A stretch of 64,000 nucleotides of DNA from Psychrosphaera saromensis (GCF_002954545.1 NZ_MSCH01000003.1:3139991-3203990); one strand, 5' to 3'; shown: positions 1 through 9,577, counted from the stretch's first letter. Notes: generated from the sequence alone by a model not told the origin. Numbers and translations are program-made.

Positions 1-1
1 C

Positions 2-1078
2 TTAACTATGGTTACGGACAGTGGCTTTGGTGGTTTGGAGCACCTTAATTCAACCGCATTAGTATGCAGTCGTTTTGACATTCTTAAACAAGAACAAGAA
101 ATTGACGATAATTACACTACTTTCTTAAGCTTATGTAGCCACGAATATTTACATACTTGGAACGTAAAACGACTTAAACCAAAAGAGTTTATTCCGTACC
201 AATTAGAGCAAGAGGTGTACACCAAACAACTTTGGTTTTATGAGGGCATGACCTCTTACTTTGACGACTTAAGTTTGCTTGAAACCAATACAATTACTCA
301 AGACAAGTATTTAGAAATACTAGCAAAAACCTTTACTCGCATTGAGAAAGGTCAAGGGCAATTACGTCAATCAGTAACAGAAAGCAGCTTACATACTTGG
401 ACTAAGTTTTATCAACAAGATGAAGCTGCACCAGATCAAATTGTTAGTTATTACCAAAAAGGCGCAGCTATCGCATGTTTAATGGATTTAATCATTAAAC
501 AAGACAGCCAAGGGAAAATTGCATTAAAAGATTTAATGCACAAAGCTTGGAACTTATATGGCAAAGAACAGATTGGCACCACACAACAACAACTGGAAGA
601 CTTATTCAAATCGTTTATTGGTACTCAAAATCATGATTTATTACATGATGTTTTATACAACACAAACAAGATAGATTTAATCGCAGCCTTTGCTCGTAGT
701 GGCATTGAGCTAAGTTATCAATCACAGCAAAGCGCGACACATGCTCAAGGTATTGTAGAAAACTCAACCAATAATTGGTTAGGCTGTGTGGTTGCTCTTA
801 ATAACGGTTACTTAGTGGTTAAACAAGTATTAGAGAACAGCCCAGCAGAGCAAGCTGGTATAGCCGTTAATGATCATTTAATTGCGATAGATAACTTTAG
901 GTTAAACAACTTAAATATCGAAAAAGTATTGAGTACCGTCATTGGCAAAAACACAAGCGTACATTACTTTAGAAAAGATAAACTGTACCAGGCACCTTTG
1001 ACTGTTGAGGCATCACCTAAATTTGTTGCCAGTTTAACAATTAAAGATACAGAAAAAGCTAAGCTTTGGTTAGGCTAA
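2..1078 (+). CDS. M61 family metallopeptidase with PDZ domain (5' end outside window)
   Basis: This is the C-terminal part of a glycyl-aminopeptidase-type M61 zinc peptidase. The reading frame is open to the window edge and continues upstream of the first ATG (nt 8), so the true start lies outside. The zinc motif HEYLH (nt 140-154) sits in the family context HEYLHTWNVKRLKP. A second conserved block, WFYEGMTSYFDDL, should carry the third zinc ligand Glu. A C-terminal PDZ domain spans roughly the last 100 residues (LENSPAEQAGIAVNDHLIAID), as in full-length family members of about 600 residues. Members usually act in the periplasm or cytoplasm on small peptides; the localisation signal is not visible here. 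A strong bidirectional terminator follows. Confidence 0.9.
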   Translation, partial: LTMVTDSGFGGLEHLNSTALVCSRFDILKQEQEIDDNYTTFLSLCSHEYLHTWNVKRLKPKEFIPYQLEQEVYTKQLWFYEGMTSYFDDLSLLETNTITQDKYLEILAKTFTRIEKGQGQLRQSVTESSLHTWTKFYQQDEAAPDQIVSYYQKGAAIACLMDLIIKQDSQGKIALKDLMHKAWNLYGKEQIGTTQQQLEDLFKSFIGTQNHDLLHDVLYNTNKIDLIAAFARSGIELSYQSQQSATHAQGIVENSTNNWLGCVVALNNGYLVVKQVLENSPAEQAGIAVNDHLIAIDNFRLNNLNIEKVLSTVIGKNTSVHYFRKDKLYQAPLTVEASPKFVASLTIKDTEKAKLWLG

Positions 1079-1123
1079 ACCAATTAGATTTAACTTGAAG
1101 GTTAAAAACCAACTAACATAACG

Positions 1124-1150
1124 AAAAAAGCGAACTTAAGTTCGCTTTTT
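1124..1150. terminator. Bidirectional rho-independent terminator
   Basis: The perfect palindrome GCGAACTTAAGTTCGC (1130-1145) is flanked by an A-run on the left and a T-run on the right, so it can stop the M61 gene (+) and the M23 gene (-), which converge here. Confidence 0.85.
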
Positions 1151-1170
1151 GTTTATTTGTTATTCAACAA

Positions 1171-2007
1171 TTATGGTAATAAAAGTTGCGGGTCGAGTCT
1201 GCGGTTAAACCAATTTAAACGCCAGTCTAAATGAGGTCCAGTAACACGGCCTGTTGCACCAATCTCAGCAACTAATTGGCCTTGCTCGACAACATCGCCA
1301 GCTTTAACATGCAATGCACTTAAGTGTATATAAGTTGTGGTTATGCCCATACCGTGATCAACAATCAAAGTACCGCCAGAATAATATAAGTCATGCTCAG
1401 CCAGCATAACTTTACCAGACCAAGGTGCAATCACCTTAGTACCCGTTTTAGCGGCGATATCCATACCAAAATGTGGACGTTTAGGAACGCCATTAAATAC
1501 ACGCTGACTTCCGTAAACGCCGCTTAATCTGCCTTGGGCAGGTTTAACTACGTCACCGGTAAAATCGGTTCTAAACGACAATCCAGCTCGTGCTTGTTTA
1601 ACTATCGCTGAATCATTACGAATACGTTGTAATACGCTTTCAGGCGGAGAAACATACTTACTTTCAACACCATTTACTTTATCAACTTTATATTCGCGTT
1701 GGGCGATGTCTAAATTTAATTGCTCTTGCGTACCGTCTTTATAACTAATTTTAAAAACAGACTTAGCTTTTGCATCACGGCCAAAGCCAAAAGCAAACAG
1801 TTTAGAATTTGGGTGGATTGGTACTTTAACGCCATCAATTGAGGCTTTTTCAACTGCTTTCGTCGCGTTGCCGACTATAAGGCCACCTTGAATAAAGTCA
1901 CCCGATAAAGTTACATCCTGACTTTGTGTATTTACCGCATTTACTGCAAAGGTAAATAACAAACTAATAATAAAAATTGCTCTATTGATAAGAGTTTTAT
2001 TCCGCAT
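1171..2007 (-). CDS. Secreted M23 (LytM-type) peptidase
   Basis: Predicted 278-residue exported protein with a signal peptide (residues 1-24, MRNKTLINRAIFIISLLFTF) and a C-terminal M23/LytM beta domain. M23 enzymes cut peptide cross-links of peptidoglycan or act as LytM scaffolds. Ligand-type residues are H179 and D183 (RPHFGMD), H228 (TYIHLS) and H259. The usual last motif HxH reads PHLDWRLNWF, so the second His is replaced by D261; this HxD form occurs in a recognisable subgroup of exported M23 proteins, so activity is uncertain rather than excluded. I chose the ATG at 2007 rather than the TTG at 2043 because it follows an AAAGGTG ribosome site and begins directly with the signal peptide. 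It overlaps the stop of the upstream pterin-synthase-like gene, suggesting translational coupling. Confidence 0.88.
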   Translation of the reverse strand: MRNKTLINRAIFIISLLFTFAVNAVNTQSQDVTLSGDFIQGGLIVGNATKAVEKASIDGVKVPIHPNSKLFAFGFGRDAKAKSVFKISYKDGTQEQLNLDIAQREYKVDKVNGVESKYVSPPESVLQRIRNDSAIVKQARAGLSFRTDFTGDVVKPAQGRLSGVYGSQRVFNGVPKRPHFGMDIAAKTGTKVIAPWSGKVMLAEHDLYYSGGTLIVDHGMGITTTYIHLSALHVKAGDVVEQGQLVAEIGATGRVTGPHLDWRLNWFNRRLDPQLLLP

Positions 2008-2866
2008 AAGCAATGGCACCTTTGGCAACACCTTCATAAGCAATGACTTTATAAGTGTTATCTGGATATTGAGCTTTCATTCTATCGGCTATATATTGAG
2101 CAATCAACTCTACCGTTGTATCTACCGGCATTATGTACACGTCGTCTTGTTCCAAGGCAATTTCAAACTTACCTTGTGACGATTCATATTTAAATGCAAA
2201 TTGAGAATCAGTGCATTGGATAAACTCTAAATCTTCATTATTTACTTTGTCTTCAATTGTCGCCACGTAAATATCAGCCCATTCACGAGAGAAGGCTTTT
2301 TCCAATTTAGGACTTTTCATGCCATTTTCAAAAATTTGAATTCGAGAACGATGACCATGAGCAATACGTTGGCAATTACCGTCATGTTTTTTAAGGCCAT
2401 GAGTATAGTGGTAATGGAAACCGCTAATGTCTTCTGGACGTAATGTCAGTTCTACTTTTTTAACGTTATCTGGCAGTTGAGGTTTAATCACAGATGCTAA
2501 ATGTAAAATAACATCATTCATCGACACCGTATCGGCATCAATAAAACAGAATGCGTCGTCAGGGCTAGAAATAGCAATTTGCTTGCCCTGCTGGTCTTCA
2601 AAGTTAATTTTTATGTAATTGCTGTTTTCAACATGCGTGATTTTACAACCTGCATATTCAGATGGCACAACTAACTTATGATCAACGGTATCGTCGATAA
2701 TACGTTTTACTTGTTTTTTTACCTTACCAAAATCCAACACCATGTTTTGCTCATCGAGCTCACCATGTAATGTCAAATCCACAATCCAACTTTCACCTAC
2801 CATGCCTCTTTGAAGACACAAATAAGAAAAATCGATCACGGTTAGGTCATTAACAAATAATTGCAT
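1997..2866 (-). CDS. Duplicated 6-pyruvoyl-tetrahydropterin synthase / QueD-like protein
   Basis: A 289-residue protein made of two PTPS/QueD-type modules. The first (about residues 1-110) keeps the fold signature MVLDFGKVKKQVKRIIDDTVDHKL, but the position of the zinc motif CxxxHGH reads CLQRGMVGE, so it lacks the His ligands. The second module (about 165-289) keeps a Cys followed by HGH (NCQRIAHGHRS) and the terminal YEGVAKGAIAY, which corresponds to the conserved catalytic Glu region. Single-domain QueD is about 120 residues and makes 6-carboxy-tetrahydropterin for queuosine synthesis. Here one functional site per chain is likely, but the substrate is not established. It is the first gene of a two-gene unit with the M23 peptidase. 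Start ATG at 2866. Confidence 0.82.
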   Translation of the reverse strand: MQLFVNDLTVIDFSYLCLQRGMVGESWIVDLTLHGELDEQNMVLDFGKVKKQVKRIIDDTVDHKLVVPSEYAGCKITHVENSNYIKINFEDQQGKQIAISSPDDAFCFIDADTVSMNDVILHLASVIKPQLPDNVKKVELTLRPEDISGFHYHYTHGLKKHDGNCQRIAHGHRSRIQIFENGMKSPKLEKAFSREWADIYVATIEDKVNNEDLEFIQCTDSQFAFKYESSQGKFEIALEQDDVYIMPVDTTVELIAQYIADRMKAQYPDNTYKVIAYEGVAKGAIAYAE

Positions 2867-3009
2867 TTTACACTCTCAACAAAATAATTGGCTGTATTAT
2901 ACGAGCTTACAACGCATCCCGCATTAATTGTTTTAATCTGCTTGTTACTTTATGTTAAATTAATCAACAAATGATTAATAATTAGTCGTTAAATAGAGCA
3001 TTATCATCA

Positions 3010-3324
3010 ATGAAAAAAATTGTCAGCCGTTCATCGCTAATAGAATTAGCCCCATACGAATTTGCACTAGCTAGTGCGGGCATTAAATTTCGCAGAAAAA
3101 ACGAGTTTATTAGTGGTGCTATCGGTGAATTACCTTTTATTGAGGCTTGGCCTGAACTCTGGTTAATTGACGATGAACAGTTTGAACAAGCCCAACAAAT
3201 ATGCCAACGTATCAAACAAGATGTTAATCAACCGCAAATTGACTGGTCATGTTCTGAATGCAAAGAAGAAAATGCCAACAGCTTTGAGTTTTGTTGGTCT
3301 TGCGGTGAGTTACGCCGAGTTTAA
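3010..3324 (+). CDS. DUF2007-type protein with C-terminal zinc ribbon
   Basis: A 104-residue cytoplasmic protein. The N-terminal part (MKKIVSRSSLIELAPYEFAL, with the later GELPFIEAWPELWLIDDEQFEQA) matches the DUF2007 'putative signal transducing' fold, a small ferredoxin-like domain. Residues about 78-100 contain CSEC and CWSC, a four-cysteine zinc ribbon. This two-domain layout is common in marine gammaproteobacteria, but its function is unknown. It is transcribed divergently from the pterin-synthase-like gene. No operon partner lies immediately downstream. Confidence 0.8.
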   Translation: MKKIVSRSSLIELAPYEFALASAGIKFRRKNEFISGAIGELPFIEAWPELWLIDDEQFEQAQQICQRIKQDVNQPQIDWSCSECKEENANSFEFCWSCGELRRV

Positions 3325-3653
3325 CTATTTAATTGAAAATAAATATAAAAAACTATTTACTTATCAATTCCGTTTATATATAGTCACGGCTGTTATATAT
3401 TCTTATCTTGTCTATCTAACAAATTACCTATTGGTAATTTAGTTATGCCTTTCCCTTTCACAGTCAGTCATCACTCAAAACATTAAGCTTAGTTGTTGTT
3501 AAGTATTCGAATTGCAGATTTTTATATCTAATTTAAGATATTAATTTGATTCGGAATAGTCAGTTATAAATGAAAAAAAATTTCGATTAAACAATAGTAA
3601 AGCTTTTCTAAAACAAGCGTATACGAATTACGCAATTTTAAGAGAGTATTATT
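3325..3653. other. Intergenic region, AT-rich, with two small inverted repeats
   Basis: 329 nt without a supported gene. The inverted repeat AAATTACC-TATT-GGTAATTT (3421-3440) lies after the DUF2007 gene but has no T-run. A second dyad, ATATCT/AGATAT, lies near 3523-3541. The AT-rich stretch before 3650 probably holds the promoter of the 55-residue ORF. Confidence 0.5.
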
Positions 3654-3821
3654 ATGTCTTATACATATAATGGTGCGGAGTATTCAGTTACATCACCCGT
3701 ACAATCTATCTCTGTAAATAAACAAAATATTGTTATTACAGATAAAACTGGTTCACAGTTATTTAAATTCACGAATACACGTGATTCTAAATCATTTTTA
3801 GCTTGGGTTTACCAAGCTTAA
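3654..3821 (+). CDS. Small hypothetical protein (55 aa)
   Basis: An ORF of 55 residues starting MSYTYNGAEYSVTSPVQSIS and ending KSFLAWVYQA, with a good ribosome site (AAGAGAG, about 7 nt before the ATG). The composition is balanced, with Trp, Tyr and Phe and no low complexity, and alternating hydrophobic residues suggest a small beta-rich protein. There is no signal peptide or membrane segment. An inverted repeat follows its stop, so it looks like a self-contained transcription unit. I do not recognise the family. It is supported only by the ribosome site, the composition and the otherwise empty 625-nt gap. Confidence 0.55.
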   Translation: MSYTYNGAEYSVTSPVQSISVNKQNIVITDKTGSQLFKFTNTRDSKSFLAWVYQA

Positions 3822-3833
3822 TTAGTGACCTAG

Positions 3834-3867
3834 AGATCCTGAACTCAAACTATTGATTTCAGGATCT
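3834..3867. terminator. Inverted repeat after small ORF, weak terminator
   Basis: The 10-bp perfect arms AGATCCTGAA (3834-3843) and TTCAGGATCT (3858-3867) flank a 14-nt loop. The stem is strong, but only ATTAAA follows, not a clear T-run, so termination is uncertain. Confidence 0.45.
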
Positions 3868-3950
3868 ATTAAACCCTTCTCATACCACACGCTTTCAAAA
3901 CCTCAACTCCACACACGATAACCGGTTAACTAAACCCGTTTTAGTCATGT

Positions 3951-4547
3951 TTATTTCGTTTCACTTTTATTGCAGTAACAACCCACAGTATCAGCAACAA
4001 TTGCAGCTCCAGGCATTTGATTAGACTTATTCGATATAAATGACTCAACAATACCACTGCCAACAGAACAAGAATATCCAGCTGAATATGGCCCAAAGTA
4101 AATTAACTTTCCTAAGTCACCAAATACGGCAATTGCGGGGGTTGAAGGGATAATAGGAAGAATGTTGTTTTCAGCTTCAAAGCTCACAGAATCGATATCT
4201 ACAACCTCATTAGCGTAACCTTGTTGCTTGGCTAACACTTGCACTGAGTCGATATGTTCTTTTGCTATCGAGTTACAAGAGCACCCTTTCTCATTAAAAT
4301 GAAAAACCGTATTGTTAATACGGTTAAATTGGCTTTTCATTTGTTTAGCAAAAACAACATCAAATTCTGCCGTTGCGGTTTGGCTTAATAGTTTATTGCC
4401 GGGGTCAAAGGCTGTCACCGATGAAACCGACAAATAAACTAACCCAGCTAACATGCTGACAAACCATAAAAACACAACTACATAGATTAAGTTACTCTTT
4501 ATTCTCATAAAATGATGGTCATACGATGAATTTTTCAAGCTCATCAT
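3951..4547 (-). CDS. DUF6436-type membrane-anchored thioredoxin-like protein
   Basis: Up to 198 residues with one N-terminal membrane segment ([19 protein letters not shown]) and a periplasmic remainder containing [16 protein letters not shown] and CYCNK cysteines. The pattern [23 protein letters not shown] resembles the end of a thioredoxin-like fold and matches DUF6436 proteins of Alteromonadales, whose role is not known. The ATG at 4547 overlaps the chemotaxis gene by 29 bp and has a GGA ribosome site. A start at 4508 ([10 protein letters not shown]) would avoid the overlap and give 185 residues. The overlap suggests co-transcription with the upstream transducer, but a functional link is only an inference. 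Confidence 0.75.
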   Translation of the reverse strand: MMSLKNSSYDHHFMRIKSNLIYVVVFLWFVSMLAGLVYLSVSSVTAFDPGNKLLSQTATAEFDVVFAKQMKSQFNRINNTVFHFNEKGCSCNSIAKEHIDSVQVLAKQQGYANEVVDIDSVSFEAENNILPIIPSTPAIAVFGDLGKLIYFGPYSAGYSCSVGSGIVESFISNKSNQMPGAAIVADTVGCYCNKSETK

Positions 4548-6009
4548 TTAGTCCATCAACCTGCTGTTTAAGTTGGCTAATATCCACTTGTACTTTCTCC
4601 ATAGCTTCATTTTGCTCTGTAGAAGTAGAGTGTAACCCTTGTGTTGAACTCGATATATCATTTGACACAATCGCTTGTTCTTCAGCTGAGGTCGCTACTG
4701 AATTAATATTGTCAGCTACGGTATCAATTTGTTCAATTACCGACTCCATTACAACCGACATTTCGTCCGAGGAAGTAACCGCGTCACCCACTTTTACAAT
4801 ACAAGATGACATTTGAGTAACTGATAAATTAGCATCTTCAATTAATGAGTTAACCACTTCACGAATACTTTCTGCATTTTCACGAGTTTTGGTCGCCAAT
4901 TGACGAACTTCATCTGCCACAACAGCAAAGCCTCGACCATGCTCACCAGCTCGTGCAGATTCAATCGCTGCATTAAGTGCTAATAAGTTAGTTTGATCTG
5001 AGATAGAAGTGATGGACGTCATTACATCAGCAATCTGATCACATTTTGCCGATAGATTTTCGATGGTCGCTGCCGTTGATACAATATCGTCTTTAAGCAA
5101 AGTGATATTTTTATTAGATACGCTAATTATCCCTTTAACTTGTGTTGTATTTTCTTTAGCTGACTTGGCATTATTACTGACTTCAACTGTACGACTTGCC
5201 ACATCATTATTCGTCACTGTCATTTCTTCAATTGCCGTTGCAATTAAATCAACTTTTTCAGCTACATCATGAGTCGATGCAGACATATCTCTTGCTGTAT
5301 CAGAAACACTTGAAGATGATGTATAAACTTGGTTAGAAATTGTTTTAGCGTGTTCAATTAGCGTTTTAAATGATGTAAGTAAACGGTTGAACTCTCTCAG
5401 CTCGATACTGCCTTTGCCTTGCTCTAAAGATACAGATAAGTTAAATACATTTTTATCTAATAGCACTTCATGAACAGTATTACGTATGTGTAAACCAGTT
5501 AAGGCTTCTTTATGGCTGTCATTAGCGATATACATCAACACAGCACCTTCCATCACAGCAAACAGCGCATGTATTACCAGAATATAAAAGTACATTTCGC
5601 CTTGTTCGAAAATATAAAAAGGCATACTTTGACTTTGCAAAATAAAAAACAAAACATGGTGTACAGCAACAACGAGAACACTAGTTAAAATTACTTTCCA
5701 GTCTCTATAAAATATCAACATCGCTAATAAAGAGAATATTTCAAAATGGATTTCAGTTAGGCCACCAGCTTGATGAATATGAACAGCTGTTAATAATTGG
5801 ATTGCAATCGCGACCGTATGGCGAGTAATTGTAGCAAAAGGTTTACTCGCAATTAGAAATAGCGGCAACGCTGTTATCAAACCACTAAGTAAAAGTGGTG
5901 AGTATCCCGTTTGAGCATAGTACGCAATAATAAAACCAAATAAAAACTGGCCGATTAATACCCAGAAGAATAGCTTGTTCGCTTTTTCAATCCAAGGATA
6001 GTTGTTCAT
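4519..6009 (-). CDS. Methyl-accepting chemotaxis protein with multi-TM N-terminal sensor
   Basis: A 496-residue transducer. The N-terminal 170 residues hold about six hydrophobic segments with little periplasmic loop, i.e. an integral-membrane sensor rather than a periplasmic ligand domain. They include conserved-looking His residues ([19 protein letters not shown]). The C-terminal half is the coiled-coil signalling domain, with the hairpin tip [20 protein letters not shown] and [15 protein letters not shown] near residues 335-375, which contacts CheA/CheW. The signal sensed is unknown. I chose the ATG at 6009 ([13 protein letters not shown]) because GGAG lies 5 nt upstream; the ATG at 6033 lacks such a site. 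It is upstream of, and overlaps, the DUF6436 gene. Confidence 0.9.
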   Translation of the reverse strand: MNNYPWIEKANKLFFWVLIGQFLFGFIIAYYAQTGYSPLLLSGLITALPLFLIASKPFATITRHTVAIAIQLLTAVHIHQAGGLTEIHFEIFSLLAMLIFYRDWKVILTSVLVVAVHHVLFFILQSQSMPFYIFEQGEMYFYILVIHALFAVMEGAVLMYIANDSHKEALTGLHIRNTVHEVLLDKNVFNLSVSLEQGKGSIELREFNRLLTSFKTLIEHAKTISNQVYTSSSSVSDTARDMSASTHDVAEKVDLIATAIEEMTVTNNDVASRTVEVSNNAKSAKENTTQVKGIISVSNKNITLLKDDIVSTAATIENLSAKCDQIADVMTSITSISDQTNLLALNAAIESARAGEHGRGFAVVADEVRQLATKTRENAESIREVVNSLIEDANLSVTQMSSCIVKVGDAVTSSDEMSVVMESVIEQIDTVADNINSVATSAEEQAIVSNDISSSTQGLHSTSTEQNEAMEKVQVDISQLKQQVDGLNDELEKFIV

Positions 6010-6140
6010 AGAAGCTCCATAAAAGTTCAACATGTTAATAATTTAAGTGAAATAATTTATAACCTAATAAAGGCTTATATCAGGTATGAGTATTGGATCC
6101 TTCCATTGGTTAGTCTTACCGGTAACCACACAGTGTAAAT

Positions 6141-6169
6141 AGGCCGGCAATGTAAAACATTATCGGCCT
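6141..6169 (-). terminator. Imperfect hairpin after gloA
   Basis: AGGCCG pairs with CGGCCT and AATGT pairs with ACATT around an AAA loop, with one mismatch. It lies just past the glyoxalase stop on the minus strand. The following sequence, ATTTACAC, is only weakly T-rich. Confidence 0.45.
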
Positions 6170-6194
6170 CAAAATGAAGAACTGTTGTTTAAAT

Positions 6195-6635
6195 TTACCA
6201 GGTACCTGTATTAGGCATAGATAACCATGGTTCTTGTGGTACTAAATCTTCATTTTTTTGTAATAATTCAATTGAGATACCATCTGGCGATTTTATAAAG
6301 GCCATATGACCACAACGAGGAGGACGATTGATAACAATCCCTGCATCCATTAATTGTTGGCAAGTGTTATAGATATCATCCACGGCAAACGCTAAATGGC
6401 CAAAGTTCTTACCACCAGCATATTCCTCTTTATCCCAGTTATAAGTTAGTTCAAGAGTTGGACTTTTACTAACTTTAGCTTGATCTAATTGATCAGGAGC
6501 CGCTAAGAACACTAAGGTAAACCGGCCTTTTTCATGTTCGCTTCTGTCAACTTCAATAAGACCTAAATGATCGCAATAAAAAGTTAACGACTCATCTAAA
6601 TCTCGGACTCTAACCATAGTATGAAGATACTGCAT
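6195..6635 (-). CDS. gloA: Lactoylglutathione lyase (glyoxalase I), VOC family
   Basis: A 146-residue VOC-fold enzyme that converts the methylglyoxal-glutathione hemithioacetal to S-lactoylglutathione in the cytoplasm. It begins MQYLHTMVRVRDLDESLTFY, like E. coli GloA, with the first metal ligand at H5. It keeps LELTYNWD (second ligand Glu), FGHLAFAVDD (His) and PDGISIELLQ (Glu), the four-residue metal set of the family. It is slightly longer than E. coli GloA (135) because of a proline-containing tail. It stands alone between a terminator and the chemotaxis gene. General VOC dioxygenases are the main alternative, but the full ligand set and TYNW motif favour GloA. Confidence 0.85.
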   Translation of the reverse strand: MQYLHTMVRVRDLDESLTFYCDHLGLIEVDRSEHEKGRFTLVFLAAPDQLDQAKVSKSPTLELTYNWDKEEYAGGKNFGHLAFAVDDIYNTCQQLMDAGIVINRPPRCGHMAFIKSPDGISIELLQKNEDLVPQEPWLSMPNTGTW

Positions 6636-6657
6636 AATACATTAGCCTTTCAGATAT

Positions 6658-6686
6658 AAAAAAACGGTATTTATTACCGTTTTTAT
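6658..6686 (-). terminator. Rho-independent terminator of the malic enzyme gene
   Basis: AAAACGGTA-TTTA-TACCGTTTT with A- and T-runs on both sides. It lies between the malic enzyme stop and the gloA start, both on the minus strand. Confidence 0.8.
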
Positions 6687-6720
6687 AAAAGTTTAATTAG
6701 TTTATATAAACGAGTAGGTA

Positions 6721-8415
6721 TTAAACGCTAACTCGTTTGTATGGGCGATATTCTGGCAACCAGAAACCCTTCTCAATTCTTGCTCTTAACTCTTCATCAC
6801 TGATTGTTAAGGCGTGCCCTTGCTCCATTGCTATTTTAGCAACATTGAAAGCGATGGTTTTACTTAGCTCAGGTAAGTCTTTTAAGTTTGGTAATAAGTT
6901 ACCATCACCTGTATTTACCACAGGCGATGAGTCAGCCAAAGTCACACTTGTTGCCATTAGCATTTCATCGCTAATGATCTTAGCTTTAACCGCCAACACA
7001 CCTAAACCTATACCAGGGAAAATATACGCATTATTACATTGCGCTATATGGTAAGACTCCCCTTTGTATTGAACTGGATCAAATGGGCTACCTGATGCAC
7101 AAATAACATCACCATCCGTCCACTCTATAATCTGTTCAGGACGCGCTTCAATTTGTTTAATTGGATTGCTCAGTGGAAATATAATCGGCGTTTTATTGCC
7201 TTTATGCATAGCTTTAATGGCTTCTTCTGTGAACAAACCAGGTACACCAGATACGCCAATTAAAATCCCAGGTTTAGCATTTAGCATTACATCTACTAAA
7301 CTGGCGTATTCTCCGTCAATTGACCAATCAGCCAAATTAGTTGAATTTTGTACCAATGCTTCCTGAAATTCACGTAAACCTGTCATACCTTCTGTTAACA
7401 AGCCAAAGCGGTCCATCATAAATACTTGTCCGCGAGCTTGTTTGTCGGTTAAGCCTTCGCCGATCATTTGTAAAATTATTTGTTCTGCAATACCACAACC
7501 TGCTGAGCCAGAACCCACAAACACCACATTTTGCTCAGAAAGTTTTTCGCCTTTTTTACGACATGCAGCCAATAAGGTACCAACCGCAACCGCGGCTGTA
7601 CCTTGAATATCGTCATTAAAGCAGCATACTTCGTTTCTGTAACGTTTTAATAATGGCATCGCATTTGGCTGAGCAAAATCTTCAAATTGGATCATAACGC
7701 CAGGCCAACGCTTTTGCGCAGCGACAATAAACTGATCAACAAATACATCGTAAGCACTTTGGCTAATACGCTTATGACGTTCACCCATATACATAGGGTC
7801 GTTTAATAGTTTCTCGTTGTTGGTACCAACATCTAAGGTGATTGGTAATGTATACGCTGGGCTAATTCCACCACACGCTGTATATAGAGATAACTTACCA
7901 ATTGGAATACCCATTCCGCCCATACCTTGGTCACCAAGGCCTAATATACGTTCGCCATCGGTAACTACGATCACTTTGACATTACGTTTTGTTGCATTAC
8001 GTAATATGTCATCCATTTGGTCACGTTCTGTATATGAAACAAATAAGCCACGGTTACTGCGATATATATCAGAAAAACGTTCACACGCTTCACCAACGGT
8101 AGGCGTGTAGATAATTGGCATCATTTCTTCAATGTGGCGATTTAACAGTTTAAAAAATAAGGTTTCATTGCTGTCTTGAATATTACGTAAGTAGATGTGC
8201 TTATTAATGGCTTCTTTAAAGCTTGAATACTGTAAGTAAGCTCGTTCTACTTGTTCCTCTATCGACTCATAACGAGGTGGTAATAACCCCATTAAGTTAA
8301 AATTAGTTCGTTCTACTTTAGAAAACGCTGTACCTTTATTTAATAGCGGAGTTTCAATTAATGCAGGCCCTGCATGATGAATATAAAGTGGGCTTTTCGG
8401 TACAAGTTCAGACAT
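6721..8415 (-). CDS. maeA: NAD-dependent malic enzyme
   Basis: A 564-residue decarboxylating malate dehydrogenase (malate to pyruvate plus CO2 with NAD reduction), colinear with E. coli MaeA/SfcA (565). Recognisable blocks are [64 protein letters not shown] (malate/metal site), [31 protein letters not shown] and the Rossmann motif [13 protein letters not shown] moved the start from the TTG at 8469 to the ATG at 8415 ([17 protein letters not shown]) because GGAA lies 5 nt upstream and the length then matches the family. It is a single-gene unit with its own terminator. It links the TCA cycle to pyruvate during growth on C4 acids. Confidence 0.95.
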   Translation of the reverse strand: MSELVPKSPLYIHHAGPALIETPLLNKGTAFSKVERTNFNLMGLLPPRYESIEEQVERAYLQYSSFKEAINKHIYLRNIQDSNETLFFKLLNRHIEEMMPIIYTPTVGEACERFSDIYRSNRGLFVSYTERDQMDDILRNATKRNVKVIVVTDGERILGLGDQGMGGMGIPIGKLSLYTACGGISPAYTLPITLDVGTNNEKLLNDPMYMGERHKRISQSAYDVFVDQFIVAAQKRWPGVMIQFEDFAQPNAMPLLKRYRNEVCCFNDDIQGTAAVAVGTLLAACRKKGEKLSEQNVVFVGSGSAGCGIAEQIILQMIGEGLTDKQARGQVFMMDRFGLLTEGMTGLREFQEALVQNSTNLADWSIDGEYASLVDVMLNAKPGILIGVSGVPGLFTEEAIKAMHKGNKTPIIFPLSNPIKQIEARPEQIIEWTDGDVICASGSPFDPVQYKGESYHIAQCNNAYIFPGIGLGVLAVKAKIISDEMLMATSVTLADSSPVVNTGDGNLLPNLKDLPELSKTIAFNVAKIAMEQGHALTISDEELRARIEKGFWLPEYRPYKRVSV

Positions 8416-8707
8416 AGCAATTCCATTGATAGACATAAAGTAATTAATAACCTGTATTTTACGGAACAAAATGCAAAATGTGAAAGTATCAATTCGATTT
8501 TACCCAATATAACAAACTGGTAATACCTGATGGAATAGGGTTTCCCCTAAATTTGTACTAAAAACACACTGCTTTTTTAAAATAAAAATAAATCATCAAA
8601 ATTAGATCACTCCAATAATAATAAAAGATATTCGCGTAAACAGTTGACAGCCAAGCCATAGAAAATTAAATTGCGCCTTTACTCTAATTATTCATACTGA
8701 GAATTTC

Positions 8708-9481
8708 ATGTTAGCCAAAAGAATCATCCCTTGTTTAGATGTTAAAGACGGAAAAGTTGTAAAGGGTGTTCAGTTTAGAAATCATGAGATTATTGGTGAC
8801 ATAGTGCCATTAGCAAAACGTTATGCTGAGGAAGGTGCTGACGAGTTAGTGTTTTATGATATTACCGCATCAAGCGACGACCGAGTGGTAGACAAGTCCT
8901 GGGTAACGAAGATTGCCCAAGTGATAGATATTCCATTTTGTGTTGCCGGCGGAATTAAAACCGTAGAGCAAGCGGGCGAAATTTTAGCGATGGGCGCAGA
9001 CAAAATATCCATCAACTCCCCTGCACTTTCTAATCCTGAATTGATCACACAATTACACGACACCTACGGCCAACAATGTATTGTTATTGGTATAGATTCA
9101 TTCTTTAATAAAGACACTGGCGATTACGAAGTTTACCAATTTACTGGTGATGAAACTCGTACCCAAAAAACCAGTTGGAAAACCATAGACTGGGTTAAAC
9201 ATGTGCAACAGCTAGGTGCAGGTGAGATTGTTTTAAACTGCATGAATCAAGATGGTGTAAGAAGTGGTTACGACATCAAACAGCTTACTGAAATAAGAGC
9301 CGCTTGTAATTTACCGTTAATCGCCTCTGGTGGCGCAGGTGAGATATCTCACTTTGAAGATGTATTTAAACAAGCAAAAGTAGACGGCGCATTAGCCGCC
9401 AGTGTATTCCATAAACAGATCATTAATATCCAAGAGCTGAAGAAAACGTTATTAGCCAACGGTATTCCGATGAGAGGCTAA
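8708..9481 (+). CDS. hisF: Imidazole glycerol phosphate synthase cyclase subunit HisF
   Basis: A 257-residue TIM-barrel cyclase that, with the HisH glutaminase, turns PRFAR plus ammonia into IGP and AICAR in histidine synthesis. It is nearly superimposable on E. coli His[21 protein letters not shown], catalytic D11 and the Asp in VIGIDSF, the phosphate motifs VAGGIK and ASGGAG, and [14 protein letters not shown]. Unlike the usual hisGDCBHAFI operon, no other his gene is next to it. The upstream gene is divergent, and a heptamer array begins directly after its stop. It may be a displaced single copy or a second copy; the window cannot decide. Confidence 0.95.
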   Translation: MLAKRIIPCLDVKDGKVVKGVQFRNHEIIGDIVPLAKRYAEEGADELVFYDITASSDDRVVDKSWVTKIAQVIDIPFCVAGGIKTVEQAGEILAMGADKISINSPALSNPELITQLHDTYGQQCIVIGIDSFFNKDTGDYEVYQFTGDETRTQKTSWKTIDWVKHVQQLGAGEIVLNCMNQDGVRSGYDIKQLTEIRAACNLPLIASGGAGEISHFEDVFKQAKVDGALAASVFHKQIINIQELKKTLLANGIPMRG

Positions 9482-9516
9482 GAGTTGCGAGTTGCGAGTT
9501 GCGAGTTGCGAGTTGC
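9482..9516 (+). repeat. Heptamer array (GAGTTGC)x5
   Basis: Five perfect tandem GAGTTGC units start at the first base after the hisF stop codon. Confidence 0.95.
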
Positions 9517-9533
9517 CCAAAATTTTAATCTAT

Positions 9534-9577
9534 AAACCTTTATAGTTGATATTAGTAACGTAAAGGTTTTAATTTTT
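9534..9577 (+). terminator. Possible hisF terminator
   Basis: AAACCTTTA (9534-9542) pairs with TAAAGGTTT (9561-9569) across an 18-nt loop, followed by TAATTTTTTA. The long loop lowers confidence. Confidence 0.45.

Noticed and set aside
1985-2179. 64-codon plus-strand ORF opposite the pterin-synthase-like gene
   Set aside because: It lies fully antisense to two well-supported genes and has no recognisable domain.
8416-8469. N-terminal extension of malic enzyme from a TTG codon
   Set aside because: The ATG at 8415 has a ribosome site and gives the family length; the extension has no homology to MaeA.
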